A DNA stretch of 64,000 bases from Mesorhizobium_K sp040049215. Its GTDB lineage: Bacteria > Pseudomonadota > Alphaproteobacteria > Rhizobiales > Rhizobiaceae. Made by a program: the position numbers and the translations under genes. The notes beneath the pieces were generated by a model, which saw nothing but the letters and a program-made list of their open reading frames with translations, had not been told where the DNA came from and searched no databases. Location: NCBI RefSeq assembly GCF_040049215.1, contig NZ_JBDZDN010000003.1:248001-312000 (forward strand), in the 5' to 3' direction. How positions within the stretch are numbered: the stretch's first letter is position 1; every line of letters starts with the position of its first letter. Below, in pieces: positions 45,170-53,516 of this stretch.

Positions 45170-46522
45170 ATGAACATGATGACGCAATTCATTGCGAAGA
45201 CTCGCGCTTTCACATTTAGCCTTGTCGCCGCTTCCTCGATGGTGCTGGCCGGATGGCCGGCGCAGGCGGGGGTCGCGATCCAGGAGGTGACGAGCGCCAA
45301 GGGCGTCACGGCCTGGCTGGTCGAGGACTATTCGGTGCCGATCGTGACCATCCGTTTCTCCTTCAAGGGGGGCCACACGCAGGACCCGCCGGGCAAGGAG
45401 GGCCTGTCGGAACTGATGGCAGCGCTGTTCGACGAGGGCGCGGGCGAGTTCGATTCCGAAACGTTCCAGGTCAAGCTCGACGATGCGGGAGCCGAGATGC
45501 GTTTCGGCGCCGGGCGCGACACCATCTACGGCTCCATGCGCATGCTCGCCGAGAAGAAGGACGAGGCGCTGGAACTTCTGACGCTCGCATTGGGGCAACC
45601 GCGCTTCGATGCCGCCCCGATCGACCGCATCAGGGCGCAGATGGTGTCGGGCATCGTCGCCAACGAGCGCGATCCGGAGACGGCGGCAAGGGTAAAATGG
45701 GCCGAGGCGCTCTACGGCACGCACCCCTATGCGCGGCCCGACGAGGGCACGCAAAAGTCGCTGGCGACGATCAGCGCTGACGATCTGCGCGCCTATCACA
45801 AGGCGGTTTTCGCGCGCGAAAATCTGAATGTGGCGATCGTCGGCGCCATCGACGCGGCAACGGTGAAGCAGCAGCTCGACCGGCTGTTCGGCGATCTGCC
45901 GGAGAAGTCGGATTTGCGGCCGGTGGACAAGGTGGAGCTGAACCTCGGCCAGGAGGTGCGGGTGGAGTACGACCTGCCGCAGACCTCGCTGCAGCTCGCC
46001 TATCCCGGCGTTCCCCGCAACGCGCCCGACTTCTTCGCCGCCTATCTGATGAACCACATATTGGGGGGCGGGACGTTCACCTCGCGCCTGTTCGACGAGG
46101 TGCGCGAAAAGCGCGGCCTGGCCTACAGCGTCGACTCGTCGCTGGTCACGCATGAATACTCCTCGGGTCTGGTGATCAGCACCGCCACGCGTTCGGACCG
46201 CGCGTCTGAAACGCTCGCCGTCATCCGCGACGAGGTGCGGCGGATGGCCGAGGAGGGACCGACCGAGGCCGAGCTGGCCGCGGCCAAGAAATACGTCATA
46301 GGCTCCTATGCCTTGAACAACCTGGACTCCTCCAACGCGATCACGGCGACGCTGCTGTCGCTGCAGGAGGAAGGATTGGGCATCGACTACATGGACAGGC
46401 GCGCGGCGCTGATCGAGAGCGTCACGCTCGACCAGGTGAAGGCGGCCGCCGGAAAGTTGCTGACGGCCGAGCCGGCGATCCTGGTGATCGGGCCGCCCTT
46501 CGAGCAGGGGAGCAAGGGGTGA
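45170..46522 (+). CDS. M16 family peptidase-like, non-catalytic subunit
   Basis: The protein has 450 residues, with a signal peptide ending AQA. It has the M16 fold, including the C-terminal GGGTFTSRLFDEVREKRGLAYS that places the substrate-binding Arg and Tyr. The zinc motif is lost: where the partner has HFFEH it reads GLSELMAALFD. It is thus likely the non-catalytic half of a heterodimer with the 43786 protein, as in other M16 pairs. It starts 1 nt after the upstream stop. Its own stop overlaps the patatin gene (GTGA). Confidence 0.88.
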   Translation: MNMMTQFIAKTRAFTFSLVAASSMVLAGWPAQAGVAIQEVTSAKGVTAWLVEDYSVPIVTIRFSFKGGHTQDPPGKEGLSELMAALFDEGAGEFDSETFQVKLDDAGAEMRFGAGRDTIYGSMRMLAEKKDEALELLTLALGQPRFDAAPIDRIRAQMVSGIVANERDPETAARVKWAEALYGTHPYARPDEGTQKSLATISADDLRAYHKAVFARENLNVAIVGAIDAATVKQQLDRLFGDLPEKSDLRPVDKVELNLGQEVRVEYDLPQTSLQLAYPGVPRNAPDFFAAYLMNHILGGGTFTSRLFDEVREKRGLAYSVDSSLVTHEYSSGLVISTATRSDRASETLAVIRDEVRRMAEEGPTEAELAAAKKYVIGSYALNNLDSSNAITATLLSLQEEGLGIDYMDRRAALIESVTLDQVKAAAGKLLTAEPAILVIGPPFEQGSKG

Positions 46523-47376
46523 CGGTCGAGGCCGGACGCACGAGCGGGCCAAGCTTCGCCGTTGCATTCGGCGGCGGCGGCGCGCGCGGGCTTGCGCATA
46601 TCCACGCCATCCAGGCTCTCGACGAGCTCGGAATCAAACCGGTGGCGATCGCCGGATCGTCGATCGGCGCGATCATGGGGGCGGGCATGGCGGCCGGCAT
46701 GACGGGCGCGGAGATCGAACACTACGCCCGCTCCATATTGTCGCGGCGCGCCGAGGTGGTCGGGCGCATGTGGAGCGCGCGCCCCGAGACGCTGGCGGCC
46801 ATGGTCGGCGGATTGCGGGTCACGCAGTTCAGCATAGAGCGCATCCTGCACGCTTTCCTGCCCCACCGGATCCCGAAACATTTCGGCGAACTCGGAATTC
46901 CGCTGCAGGTGACGGGGACGGATTATTACGGCCATCACGTCGCTGTTTTCACCGAAGGCGATCTGCGCTTCGCGCTTGCCGCCTCCGCGGCCATACCCGC
47001 GGTCTTTTCCCCGGTCACGCGCGATGGGCGCACCTACATAGACGGCGGCATCTACAATCCGGTTCCCTTCGACCTCCTGCATGGAAAGGCGGACATCGTG
47101 ATTGCCGTCGACGTTGTCGGAGCGCCGCAGCAGGCGGCAGGCAGGAAGCCGACCTCGATCGACCTGATGTTCGGCGCCACGCAGCTCCTGATGCAGTCGA
47201 TCATCGCCCATAAGCTTCAGCGGTGCCCGCCAGATATCCTGCTGCGGCCGTCGGTGTCGAAATTCCGGGTCCTCGATTTCCTGAAGATCGATACGCTGAT
47301 GTCCGAGACGGCGTCGATAAAGGACGAGCTGAAACGAGCGGTGGAGGCGGCCGTCAAGGCCAAGGCCGCGGCATGA
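46519..47376 (+). CDS. Patatin-like phospholipase
   Basis: The protein has 285 residues. The oxyanion motif GGGGARG lies at 18-24, the nucleophile elbow GSSIG at 46-50 (Ser48), and the catalytic Asp in DGG near 175. It is a RssA/patatin-type lipid acyl hydrolase without a signal peptide, likely cytosolic or membrane-associated. GTG 46519 overlaps the M16 stop. It is part of the same transcript as the M16 pair. Confidence 0.9.
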   Translation: MTVEAGRTSGPSFAVAFGGGGARGLAHIHAIQALDELGIKPVAIAGSSIGAIMGAGMAAGMTGAEIEHYARSILSRRAEVVGRMWSARPETLAAMVGGLRVTQFSIERILHAFLPHRIPKHFGELGIPLQVTGTDYYGHHVAVFTEGDLRFALAASAAIPAVFSPVTRDGRTYIDGGIYNPVPFDLLHGKADIVIAVDVVGAPQQAAGRKPTSIDLMFGATQLLMQSIIAHKLQRCPPDILLRPSVSKFRVLDFLKIDTLMSETASIKDELKRAVEAAVKAKAAA

Positions 47377-47480
47377 TCTGAGCGATCGTGGACGCGCCCA
47401 GCCATTGCAGAAGCCTGTCCGGAACAATAGATGGAGCAGCAGGACCCCCGCCTGTTGTCATGAATATCCCAGGACAGATG

Positions 47481-48824
47481 ATGAACGATACACCTGACGC
47501 CGCGCGCCTGACCGATCGCGTTGCCGCCCTTGTCGAGGCCGCCAGGAAGGCTGGCGCCGATGCGGCCGATGCCGTCGCGGTGAGGGGGCGCTCGACCAGC
47601 GTTTCGGTCAGGCTCGGTAAGGTCGAAAGCACAAACGCTTCGGAAGGCGACGACGTGTCGCTCAGGGTGTTCGTGGGCAAACGCGTCGCCAGCGTGTCGG
47701 CGACCGCCTCTTCCGATCCCGCCACTCTGGCCGAACGCGCAGTCGCCATGGCGAAGGTCTCGCCGGAAGACCCCTATCAGGGTCTTGCCGATCCCGCCTT
47801 GCTGGCGAAGACAGTGCGCGATCTCGATCTCTACGACCCGACCGAGGTGACGGCGGACGAATTGCGGGAAGCAGCGCTCGCCGCCGAGGCAGCGGCGCTC
47901 GCCGTGCCAGGCGTGACGAATTCGGGCGGCAGCGGCGCCAGCGCCGGCCTCGGCGGACTGGTGCTCGCGACTTCGCACGGCTTCGTCGGCCATTATGTCG
48001 GCTCGCGCTTCGGCCGTTCGGCAAGCGTGATCGCCGGGCAGGGCACCGGCATGGAGCGCGACTACGAATATTCGTCGCGGCCGCATTTCGCCGACCTCGA
48101 TTCGGCCGAGGAGATCGGGCGCAAGGCAGGCGAGCGCGCCGTTCGCAGGATTGGCGCGCGCAAGGCGAAGACCGGTCCGGTCGACGTGATTTTCGATCCG
48201 CGTGTGGCGCGCGGCATTGCAGGACACCTTGCAGGCGCGATCAACGGGGCGTCTGTCGCGCGCAAGACCAGCTTCCTGCGCGACAAGATGGGCAAGCAGG
48301 TGGCATCCGCCGGCATCACCGTGACGGACGAGCCGGCAATGATGCGCGGCCAGGCTTCTAGGCCGTTCGACGGCGAGGGTGTCGCCGGCGAGAAGCTGCT
48401 CATGGTTGACAAGGGCGTGCTGAACCACTGGTTCCTGTCGACCTCGGCGGCGAGGGAGCTCGGCTTGACGACGAACGGACGCGGCGCCCGGTCGGGATCG
48501 TCGGTGTCGCCGACCTCGACCAACCTGGCCATAGAGGCGGGAGAAAAGACGCCCGAGGAGATGATCAGATCGCTGAAGAGCGGCTTCTACGTCACGGAAG
48601 TGTTCGGCCAGGGCGTCGACATGATCACCGGCGAATACAGCCGCGGCGCATCGGGCCTGTGGATCGAGAACGGCGAACTCACCTATCCTGTCGCCGAGGT
48701 GACGATAGCATCCAATCTCAAGGACATGTTCCTGAGGATGGTGCCCGCGAACGATCTCGACCGCAACTACGCGACCGCGAGTCCGACCCTGCTGATCGAG
48801 GGCATGACGCTTGCCGGCAGTTGA
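47481..48824 (+). CDS. pmbA: TldD/PmbA family modulator of DNA gyrase/metallopeptidase
   Basis: The protein has 447 residues and belongs to the TldD/PmbA (TldE) family, which in other bacteria processes small peptides. PmbA-like features are STSVSVRLGKVES, EGDDVSLRVFVGKR, EYSRGASGLWIENGE and MFLRMVPANDLD. The zinc motif of TldD (HExxH) is not seen, so it is the TldE/PmbA half. ATG 47481 has AGGA 6 nt upstream; ATG 47478 and 47460 are less well placed. The next gene starts before its stop. Confidence 0.9.
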   Translation: MNDTPDAARLTDRVAALVEAARKAGADAADAVAVRGRSTSVSVRLGKVESTNASEGDDVSLRVFVGKRVASVSATASSDPATLAERAVAMAKVSPEDPYQGLADPALLAKTVRDLDLYDPTEVTADELREAALAAEAAALAVPGVTNSGGSGASAGLGGLVLATSHGFVGHYVGSRFGRSASVIAGQGTGMERDYEYSSRPHFADLDSAEEIGRKAGERAVRRIGARKAKTGPVDVIFDPRVARGIAGHLAGAINGASVARKTSFLRDKMGKQVASAGITVTDEPAMMRGQASRPFDGEGVAGEKLLMVDKGVLNHWFLSTSAARELGLTTNGRGARSGSSVSPTSTNLAIEAGEKTPEEMIRSLKSGFYVTEVFGQGVDMITGEYSRGASGLWIENGELTYPVAEVTIASNLKDMFLRMVPANDLDRNYATASPTLLIEGMTLAGS

Positions 48825-49614
48825 GCAACTGAGCGAATCCGACCTGGCGGGCGACCTTGCCCTGCTGCTGGAATCCGCGCGGGAAGCCGGAGAGATCGCC
48901 ATGCGCTATTTCAGGCAGAGCCCGGAAGTCTGGTTGAAGGGCGGGACGTCGCCGGTCAGCGAGGCGGATTACGCCGCCGACAACTTCCTCAACAAGTCGC
49001 TGCGCGCCGCCCGGCCGGACTATGGCTGGCTTTCCGAAGAGGCTGTGGACGATCAAGCTCGGCTCGGCGCCCGTCGCACCTTCGTCGTCGACCCGATCGA
49101 CGGCACGCGGGGTTTCCTGGAGGGCCGCCGCGAATGGTGCGTCTCGGTTGCCGTCGTCGAAAAGGGGCGTTCGATCGCCGGCGTGCTGGAATGTCCGGCA
49201 CGCAAGGAGACATTCTGGGCGACGCCCGGTGGCGGCGCATTCAAGAACGGGCGACGGCTGGCGGTCGGGGAGCCGGGGCCGGTGGCGCTGGTCGGCGGCC
49301 CCGCGGACATGATCGGTGGACTGCCCCCGGAGATCCGCCGTCACGTCAAGCGCGCCGAATACATACCCTCGCTCGCCTACCGCCTGGCGATGGTCGCCGA
49401 CGGCTCCCTCGACGGCAGTTTCGTCAAGCCGAACTCGCACGATTGGGATCTGGCGGCGGCGGATCTGATCCTGCACGAGGCCGGCGGCAGCATTCTTGAC
49501 GAATTCGGCGCGGCGCCGACCTATGGCGGTCTCGATATCCGTCACGGAGCGCTTGTCGGGGGCAGCGGCGAGCTGTTGGCGACAATGGCGCAGGTCATTC
49601 GCGCCGGCAGTTGA
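48811..49614 (+). CDS. cysQ: 3'(2'),5'-bisphosphate nucleotidase-like / inositol monophosphatase family
   Basis: The protein has 267 residues of the Mg-dependent, Li-sensitive phosphatase family. Metal-site motifs are SEEAVDD near 73-79, DPIDGTRGFLEGR near 93-105, and HDWDLAAADLILHEAGG near 210-226. The sequence after DPIDGT (RGF, EWCVSVAVVE) favours CysQ-like over true IMPase. The start appears to be TTG 48811, preceded by GAGGG, inside the end of pmbA (14-nt overlap). No better ATG exists before residue 31. It lies in the lipid A/LPS gene chain. Confidence 0.85.
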   Translation: MPAVEQLSESDLAGDLALLLESAREAGEIAMRYFRQSPEVWLKGGTSPVSEADYAADNFLNKSLRAARPDYGWLSEEAVDDQARLGARRTFVVDPIDGTRGFLEGRREWCVSVAVVEKGRSIAGVLECPARKETFWATPGGGAFKNGRRLAVGEPGPVALVGGPADMIGGLPPEIRRHVKRAEYIPSLAYRLAMVADGSLDGSFVKPNSHDWDLAAADLILHEAGGSILDEFGAAPTYGGLDIRHGALVGGSGELLATMAQVIRAGS

Positions 49615-49634
49615 AAAATCGCCGAAACTGGTTT

Positions 49635-49651
49635 GAAAACGCCGCGTTTTC
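49635..49651 (+). terminator. Small A/T-flanked hairpin after cysQ-like gene
   Basis: GAAAACG (49635-49641) and CGTTTTC (49645-49651) form a 7-bp stem with a 3-nt loop. It lies 20 nt after the stop of the 48811 gene. The T-rich arm could support weak termination. Confidence 0.35.
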
Positions 49652-49793
49652 GGTTACTGCGCAGCATGTGCAGCCGACGCGTATTGGTGCGGCGGAGTGC
49701 GGAACTGGCGCATGGTCCGGGTCCAGAATTCGATTCCGATTTCTGGATCGATGCGCTAGACAGGCGCCGAAGCGGCAGATCAAGGTTCCAGGA

Positions 49794-50045
49794 ATGTCCG
49801 GCGAAAAGGACGAGAAACAGCTTTTGCATCTGGTTTTCGGCGGCGAGCTCAAAAAGCTCGGCAGCACGGAATTCAGGGATCTGGAGGCCCTCGACATCGT
49901 CGGGATCTATCCGAACTATCGAACCGCGCAGGCAGCCTGGAAAGCCAAGGCGCAGGCCAGCGTCGACAACGCCCACATGCGCTATTTCGTCGTCCACCTG
50001 CACCGGCTGCTCGAGCCGGACATGAAAGGCTCCGGATCGGAATAA
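49794..50045 (+). CDS. DUF4170 family protein
   Basis: The protein has 83 residues, with the DUF4170 features: HLVFGGELKKLGSTEFRDL, GIYPNYRTAQAAWKAKAQ and MRYFVVHLHRLLEP. A small soluble protein. In many alphaproteobacteria it is found right before the DUF374 and waaA genes, as here. Function unknown. The longer frame from 49611 is not supported by composition. Its stop overlaps the next ATG by one base. Confidence 0.85.
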   Translation: MSGEKDEKQLLHLVFGGELKKLGSTEFRDLEALDIVGIYPNYRTAQAAWKAKAQASVDNAHMRYFVVHLHRLLEPDMKGSGSE

Positions 50046-50830
50046 TGGACGATCAGACCGCGACGCAGCCGGTCGTCCGGCGTGCGGCCAAGAGAAAGAC
50101 CGTCAAGCGGCCGAAGACCTTCTGGATGAAAATCCGCCGGCCGCTCGCCCAGTCGCGCGTGGCAAAGGGGATTGTCACCTCGTTGTTTGCGAGCGCCTTG
50201 CGCTTCATCAGGCTGACCAATCCGCCGGTCAAAGGCTCCGTCAAGCTTGCCGACATATACGAGGCCGAGCAGCCGGGCATCATCGCGCTGTGGCACGGGC
50301 AGCATCTGCTCGCCCCCATCTTCTATCCGAGCAAGCGCGGCCTGGTTGCGATGGTGTCGCGCAGCGCCGATGCCGAGCTGAACGCAATGGTGGTCGAGAA
50401 ATTCGGCATCGAGGCGGTGCGCGGCTCCGGCGGGCGGGACAACAGCCGGCACCTCGACAAGGGCGGCGCCAAAGCCCTCATTGCCCTGAAAAAGGCGCTG
50501 GATGCGGGCAAGAACGTCGCCATGATCGCCGATATACCCCACGGAAAGCCACGCGACGCAGGCATGGGCGTCATTCTTCTCGCCCGGCTTTCGAGGCGCC
50601 CCATCATCTGCGCGGCGATCGCCACCAGCCGCCGGAAGGTGCTGGAGAAGACCTGGGACAAGACGACCATCAGCCTGCCCTTCGGCCGCAGCGCCATCGT
50701 CGTAGGAGAATTGATCTACGTCGCCAAGGATGCCGACGAAGCCGAGATGGAGCGCAAGCGCCAGCAATTGACGCAGATGCTGAACGCCGCGACCACCAAG
50801 GCATACGCTCTCGTCGACGGTGCGCGATGA
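50045..50830 (+). CDS. Lysophospholipid acyltransferase family protein (DUF374)
   Basis: The protein has 261 residues. WHGQHLLAPIFY (HxxxxP-like position) and SRSADAELNA, GSGGRD, ADIPHGKPRDAGMGVILLARLSRRPI match DUF374, an LPLAT-like fold. In rhizobia, members act on lipid A or LPS core (some attach a very-long-chain acyl group), but here the role is inferred from waaA/lpxK next door. The N-terminus has a basic stretch and one hydrophobic segment. ATG 50045 overlaps the stop before it. Its end overlaps waaA by 4 nt. Confidence 0.85.
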   Translation: MDDQTATQPVVRRAAKRKTVKRPKTFWMKIRRPLAQSRVAKGIVTSLFASALRFIRLTNPPVKGSVKLADIYEAEQPGIIALWHGQHLLAPIFYPSKRGLVAMVSRSADAELNAMVVEKFGIEAVRGSGGRDNSRHLDKGGAKALIALKKALDAGKNVAMIADIPHGKPRDAGMGVILLARLSRRPIICAAIATSRRKVLEKTWDKTTISLPFGRSAIVVGELIYVAKDADEAEMERKRQQLTQMLNAATTKAYALVDGAR

Positions 50831-52137
50831 GCGAGAAGTGGGCGCGTACCGTGCTGGCGGCGTACCGCGTCGTGGGCGCTGCGGCCTTTCCGCTGATCGG
50901 ACCCTATGTCGCCTGGCGCGCCACCAAGGGCAAGGAAGACCGCAACCGCCGCCATGAACGCTCAGGCGTCGCCAGCAGGCCGCGCCCGGAAGGGCCGTTG
51001 ATCTGGGCGCATGCCGCAAGCGTCGGCGAGACGATCGCCATCGTGCCTCTGATCGAAACCATCCTCGATCTCGGCGTCCAGGTGGTGCTCACCACGGGGA
51101 CCGTGACGTCGGCGCAGGTGGCGGACGAACGTCTCGGCGACCGCGTCGTCCACCAGTTCGTGCCGCTCGACCTGAAGCCCGCGATCACCCGCTTCCTCAA
51201 CCATTGGCAGCCGGACCTGGCGATCATCGCCGAATCCGAGATCTGGCCGATGACGATAATCGAACTCGGACTGAGGCGCATTCCTCAGGTGCTGGTCAAC
51301 GGGAGGCTGTCGGAGCGCTCCTTCACGTCGTGGAAGAAGCGGGCCTATATCGCCGAGGCGCTGTTCGAGAACCTTTCGCACGTCGTGGCGCAGTCGCAGG
51401 TCGACGCCGAGCGCTTCGAGGCGCTGGGGGCAAGGCCGGTGACGGTGTCGGGAAACCTCAAGGTCGACACCAACCCGCCGCCGGTCGACGAGCGCGCGCT
51501 GCATTCCATCTCCCGCCAGCTCAGCCTGCGCCCGACCTGGGCCGCCGTCTCCACCCACGACGGCGAGGAAACCATAGCGGCCGAAATCCACATGATGCTG
51601 CGTTCGCGCCATCCGGGGTTGCTCACCATCATCGTGCCGCGCCATCCTGAACGCGCGTTGGCGCTCGCGGTCGAGTTCGCGGCGAAGGGGCTGAAGGTCG
51701 TGATGCGCAGTTCCGGCGAACGCATCCGTTCCGATACCGACATACTGCTCGGCGACACGATCGGCGAGATGGGCCTCTACCTCAGGCTCACCGAGATCGC
51801 ATTCGTCGGCCGCTCGCTTACGGCGGAGGGCGGCCAGAATCCGCTTGAGCCGGCGATGCTGGAGACGGCGGTCCTGGCCGGCCGCAACGTGCAGAATTTC
51901 CGCGAGGCCTATCAGCGGCTGATCGACAGCGGGGCGGCCAAGCTCGTCGCCGACCGCGACATGCTGGCCGGCGCGGTGAATTTCCTGCTTCTGAACGACG
52001 GTCCGCGCCGCAAGATGATGGAGGCGGGTGCGACAACCGTCGAGGAGATGCGCGGCGCGCTCGCCAAGACGCTCAAGGCGCTGGAGCCGTTCATCCACCC
52101 GCTGATCGTCAAGGCGCGGCTCAAGGGAACGCGCTGA
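50827..52137 (+). CDS. waaA: 3-deoxy-D-manno-octulosonic acid (Kdo) transferase
   Basis: The protein has 436 residues. It adds Kdo to lipid IVA. An N-terminal hydrophobic anchor is followed by the donor/acceptor motifs: WAHAASVGE with the catalytic Glu, NGRLS, and near the C-terminus EGGQNPLEPA (usually GGHNPLEP). ATG 50827 overlaps the DUF374 gene (ATGA-type). Translationally coupled with lpxK, whose ATG shares one base with this stop. Confidence 0.95.
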   Translation: MSEKWARTVLAAYRVVGAAAFPLIGPYVAWRATKGKEDRNRRHERSGVASRPRPEGPLIWAHAASVGETIAIVPLIETILDLGVQVVLTTGTVTSAQVADERLGDRVVHQFVPLDLKPAITRFLNHWQPDLAIIAESEIWPMTIIELGLRRIPQVLVNGRLSERSFTSWKKRAYIAEALFENLSHVVAQSQVDAERFEALGARPVTVSGNLKVDTNPPPVDERALHSISRQLSLRPTWAAVSTHDGEETIAAEIHMMLRSRHPGLLTIIVPRHPERALALAVEFAAKGLKVVMRSSGERIRSDTDILLGDTIGEMGLYLRLTEIAFVGRSLTAEGGQNPLEPAMLETAVLAGRNVQNFREAYQRLIDSGAAKLVADRDMLAGAVNFLLLNDGPRRKMMEAGATTVEEMRGALAKTLKALEPFIHPLIVKARLKGTR

Positions 52138-53165
52138 TGGCGAGCGAGGCGCCGCCCTTCTGGTGGGAGGATCAGCCGGACTGGCGCGCCTATGCGCTCT
52201 ATCCCGCCTCGCGGATATACAGCTTCATCGCCACGCGGCGGATGATCAATGCGCGGCGCGAAAAGCTGGACGTGCCGGTGCTGTGCGTCGGCAACTTCAC
52301 CGTTGGCGGCACCGGCAAGACGCCCGTGGCCATCGCGCTCGCCAAGCAGGCGAAGAAAATGCACCTGACGCCCGGTTTCCTGTCGCGTGGCTACGGCGGC
52401 TCGATCCACGAGCCGCATGTCGTCGACCGCAAGCACGACAGCGCCAGGCAGGTCGGCGACGAGCCGCTGCTGCTTTCCGATCACGCTCTGACCGCGACGA
52501 CGCCGAACCGGGTCGCCGGCGCAAAGCTGCTTCTTGGGCGTGGCTGCGATTTCCTGATCATGGACGATGGGTTCCAGAGTGCGCAGATCCACATGGATTA
52601 TGCTCTGGTGGTCGTCGACGGACGCTACGGCATCGGCAACGGTCAGGTGCTGCCCGGCGGACCGTTGCGCGCCCGCCTGATCGACCAGGTGCGCTTCGCG
52701 ACCGGAATCGTGCGCATGGGCGAGGATAAGGCAGGCGAGGCGGTCGTCAGGCAGGCGGCGCGCGCGGGCCGGCCGATCTTCGAAGCGTGGACCCGGCCCA
52801 AGAGCGCGGACAAGTTCGCCAACCGGCGCTTCCTGGCCTTCGCCGGCATCGGCCACCCAGACAAGTTCTTCGATACGGTGACGCAGGCAGGCGGAACGAT
52901 CGTCATGTCGCGGTCCTTCCCCGATCATCATTACTATTCGAACGACGAACTCAGGGAACTCGCGCACACGGCCGAGACCGCCGAACTCGAACTGATCACG
53001 ACGGCGAAGGATTTTGCGCGCCTGCGCAACGGCATCGCGCCGAAGGAACTGCTCGAGCGGATGAACGTGCTCGAAATCGACGCCGTCTTCGAGAATGCCA
53101 ATGCTCCGAAGCGGATCATCGAAGAAACGCTCGAGGCTTGGCGCCACCGGCGCCTGAAGGCCTGA
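52137..53165 (+). CDS. lpxK: Tetraacyldisaccharide 4'-kinase
   Basis: The protein has 342 residues. It phosphorylates the 4' position of the lipid A disaccharide. P-loop GNFTVGGTGKTP is at 52-63, followed by GFLSRGYGG, and DDGFQSAQI (family DDGFQ). The N-terminus has the membrane-associated WW and aromatic stretch. It overlaps waaA by one base. Last gene in the chain that begins near pmbA. Confidence 0.96.
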   Translation: MASEAPPFWWEDQPDWRAYALYPASRIYSFIATRRMINARREKLDVPVLCVGNFTVGGTGKTPVAIALAKQAKKMHLTPGFLSRGYGGSIHEPHVVDRKHDSARQVGDEPLLLSDHALTATTPNRVAGAKLLLGRGCDFLIMDDGFQSAQIHMDYALVVVDGRYGIGNGQVLPGGPLRARLIDQVRFATGIVRMGEDKAGEAVVRQAARAGRPIFEAWTRPKSADKFANRRFLAFAGIGHPDKFFDTVTQAGGTIVMSRSFPDHHYYSNDELRELAHTAETAELELITTAKDFARLRNGIAPKELLERMNVLEIDAVFENANAPKRIIEETLEAWRHRRLKA

Positions 53166-53189
53166 CGCGCGGCGTGGCTCGCCACAGAC

Positions 53190-53426
53190 TCAGGCGCGGC
53201 GGCGCCGCAGGTCGGGGTTCATTTCCATTTCGCGTTTCAGCGACGCGGCGGCGCTGACGTAGGGTTCCTGGCGCGCGACGCTCCAGTATTTGAGCTCGTC
53301 GAGCGGGATGGATTCCCCGGTGACGGCGCAGCGCACGAACGCGCCCGGGCTTGTGACCTGGAAATCCCCGTCGAGATAGCGGATGCGGGCTTCCCTGGCG
53401 CCGGGGCCCTCGAATTTGTTCATCAT
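53190..53426 (-). CDS. DUF2093 family protein
   Basis: The protein has 78 residues. RIRYLDGDFQVTSPGAFVRCAVTG and IPLDELKYWSVARQEPY match DUF2093. Cytosolic, no known function; common in alphaproteobacteria near lpxK. Two adjacent ATG codons (53426 and 53423) are possible, with GCGGAA upstream. The frame reaches back to 53489, without domain support. Converges with lpxK. Confidence 0.85.
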   Translation of the reverse strand: MMNKFEGPGAREARIRYLDGDFQVTSPGAFVRCAVTGESIPLDELKYWSVARQEPYVSAAASLKREMEMNPDLRRRRA

Positions 53427-53516
53427 GGTTTTGTTCCGCCACAAATCCCAGGGCAGGTCAAGCTGTAGGGTCCGGACGCGGGAACCCACAGGCGGGTTCC
53501 GGGGCGCGACATGCCC

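Noticed and set aside
45170..46522. Second M16 gene as an active zinc peptidase
   Set aside because: The HxxEH motif is absent, so I call it a non-catalytic partner.
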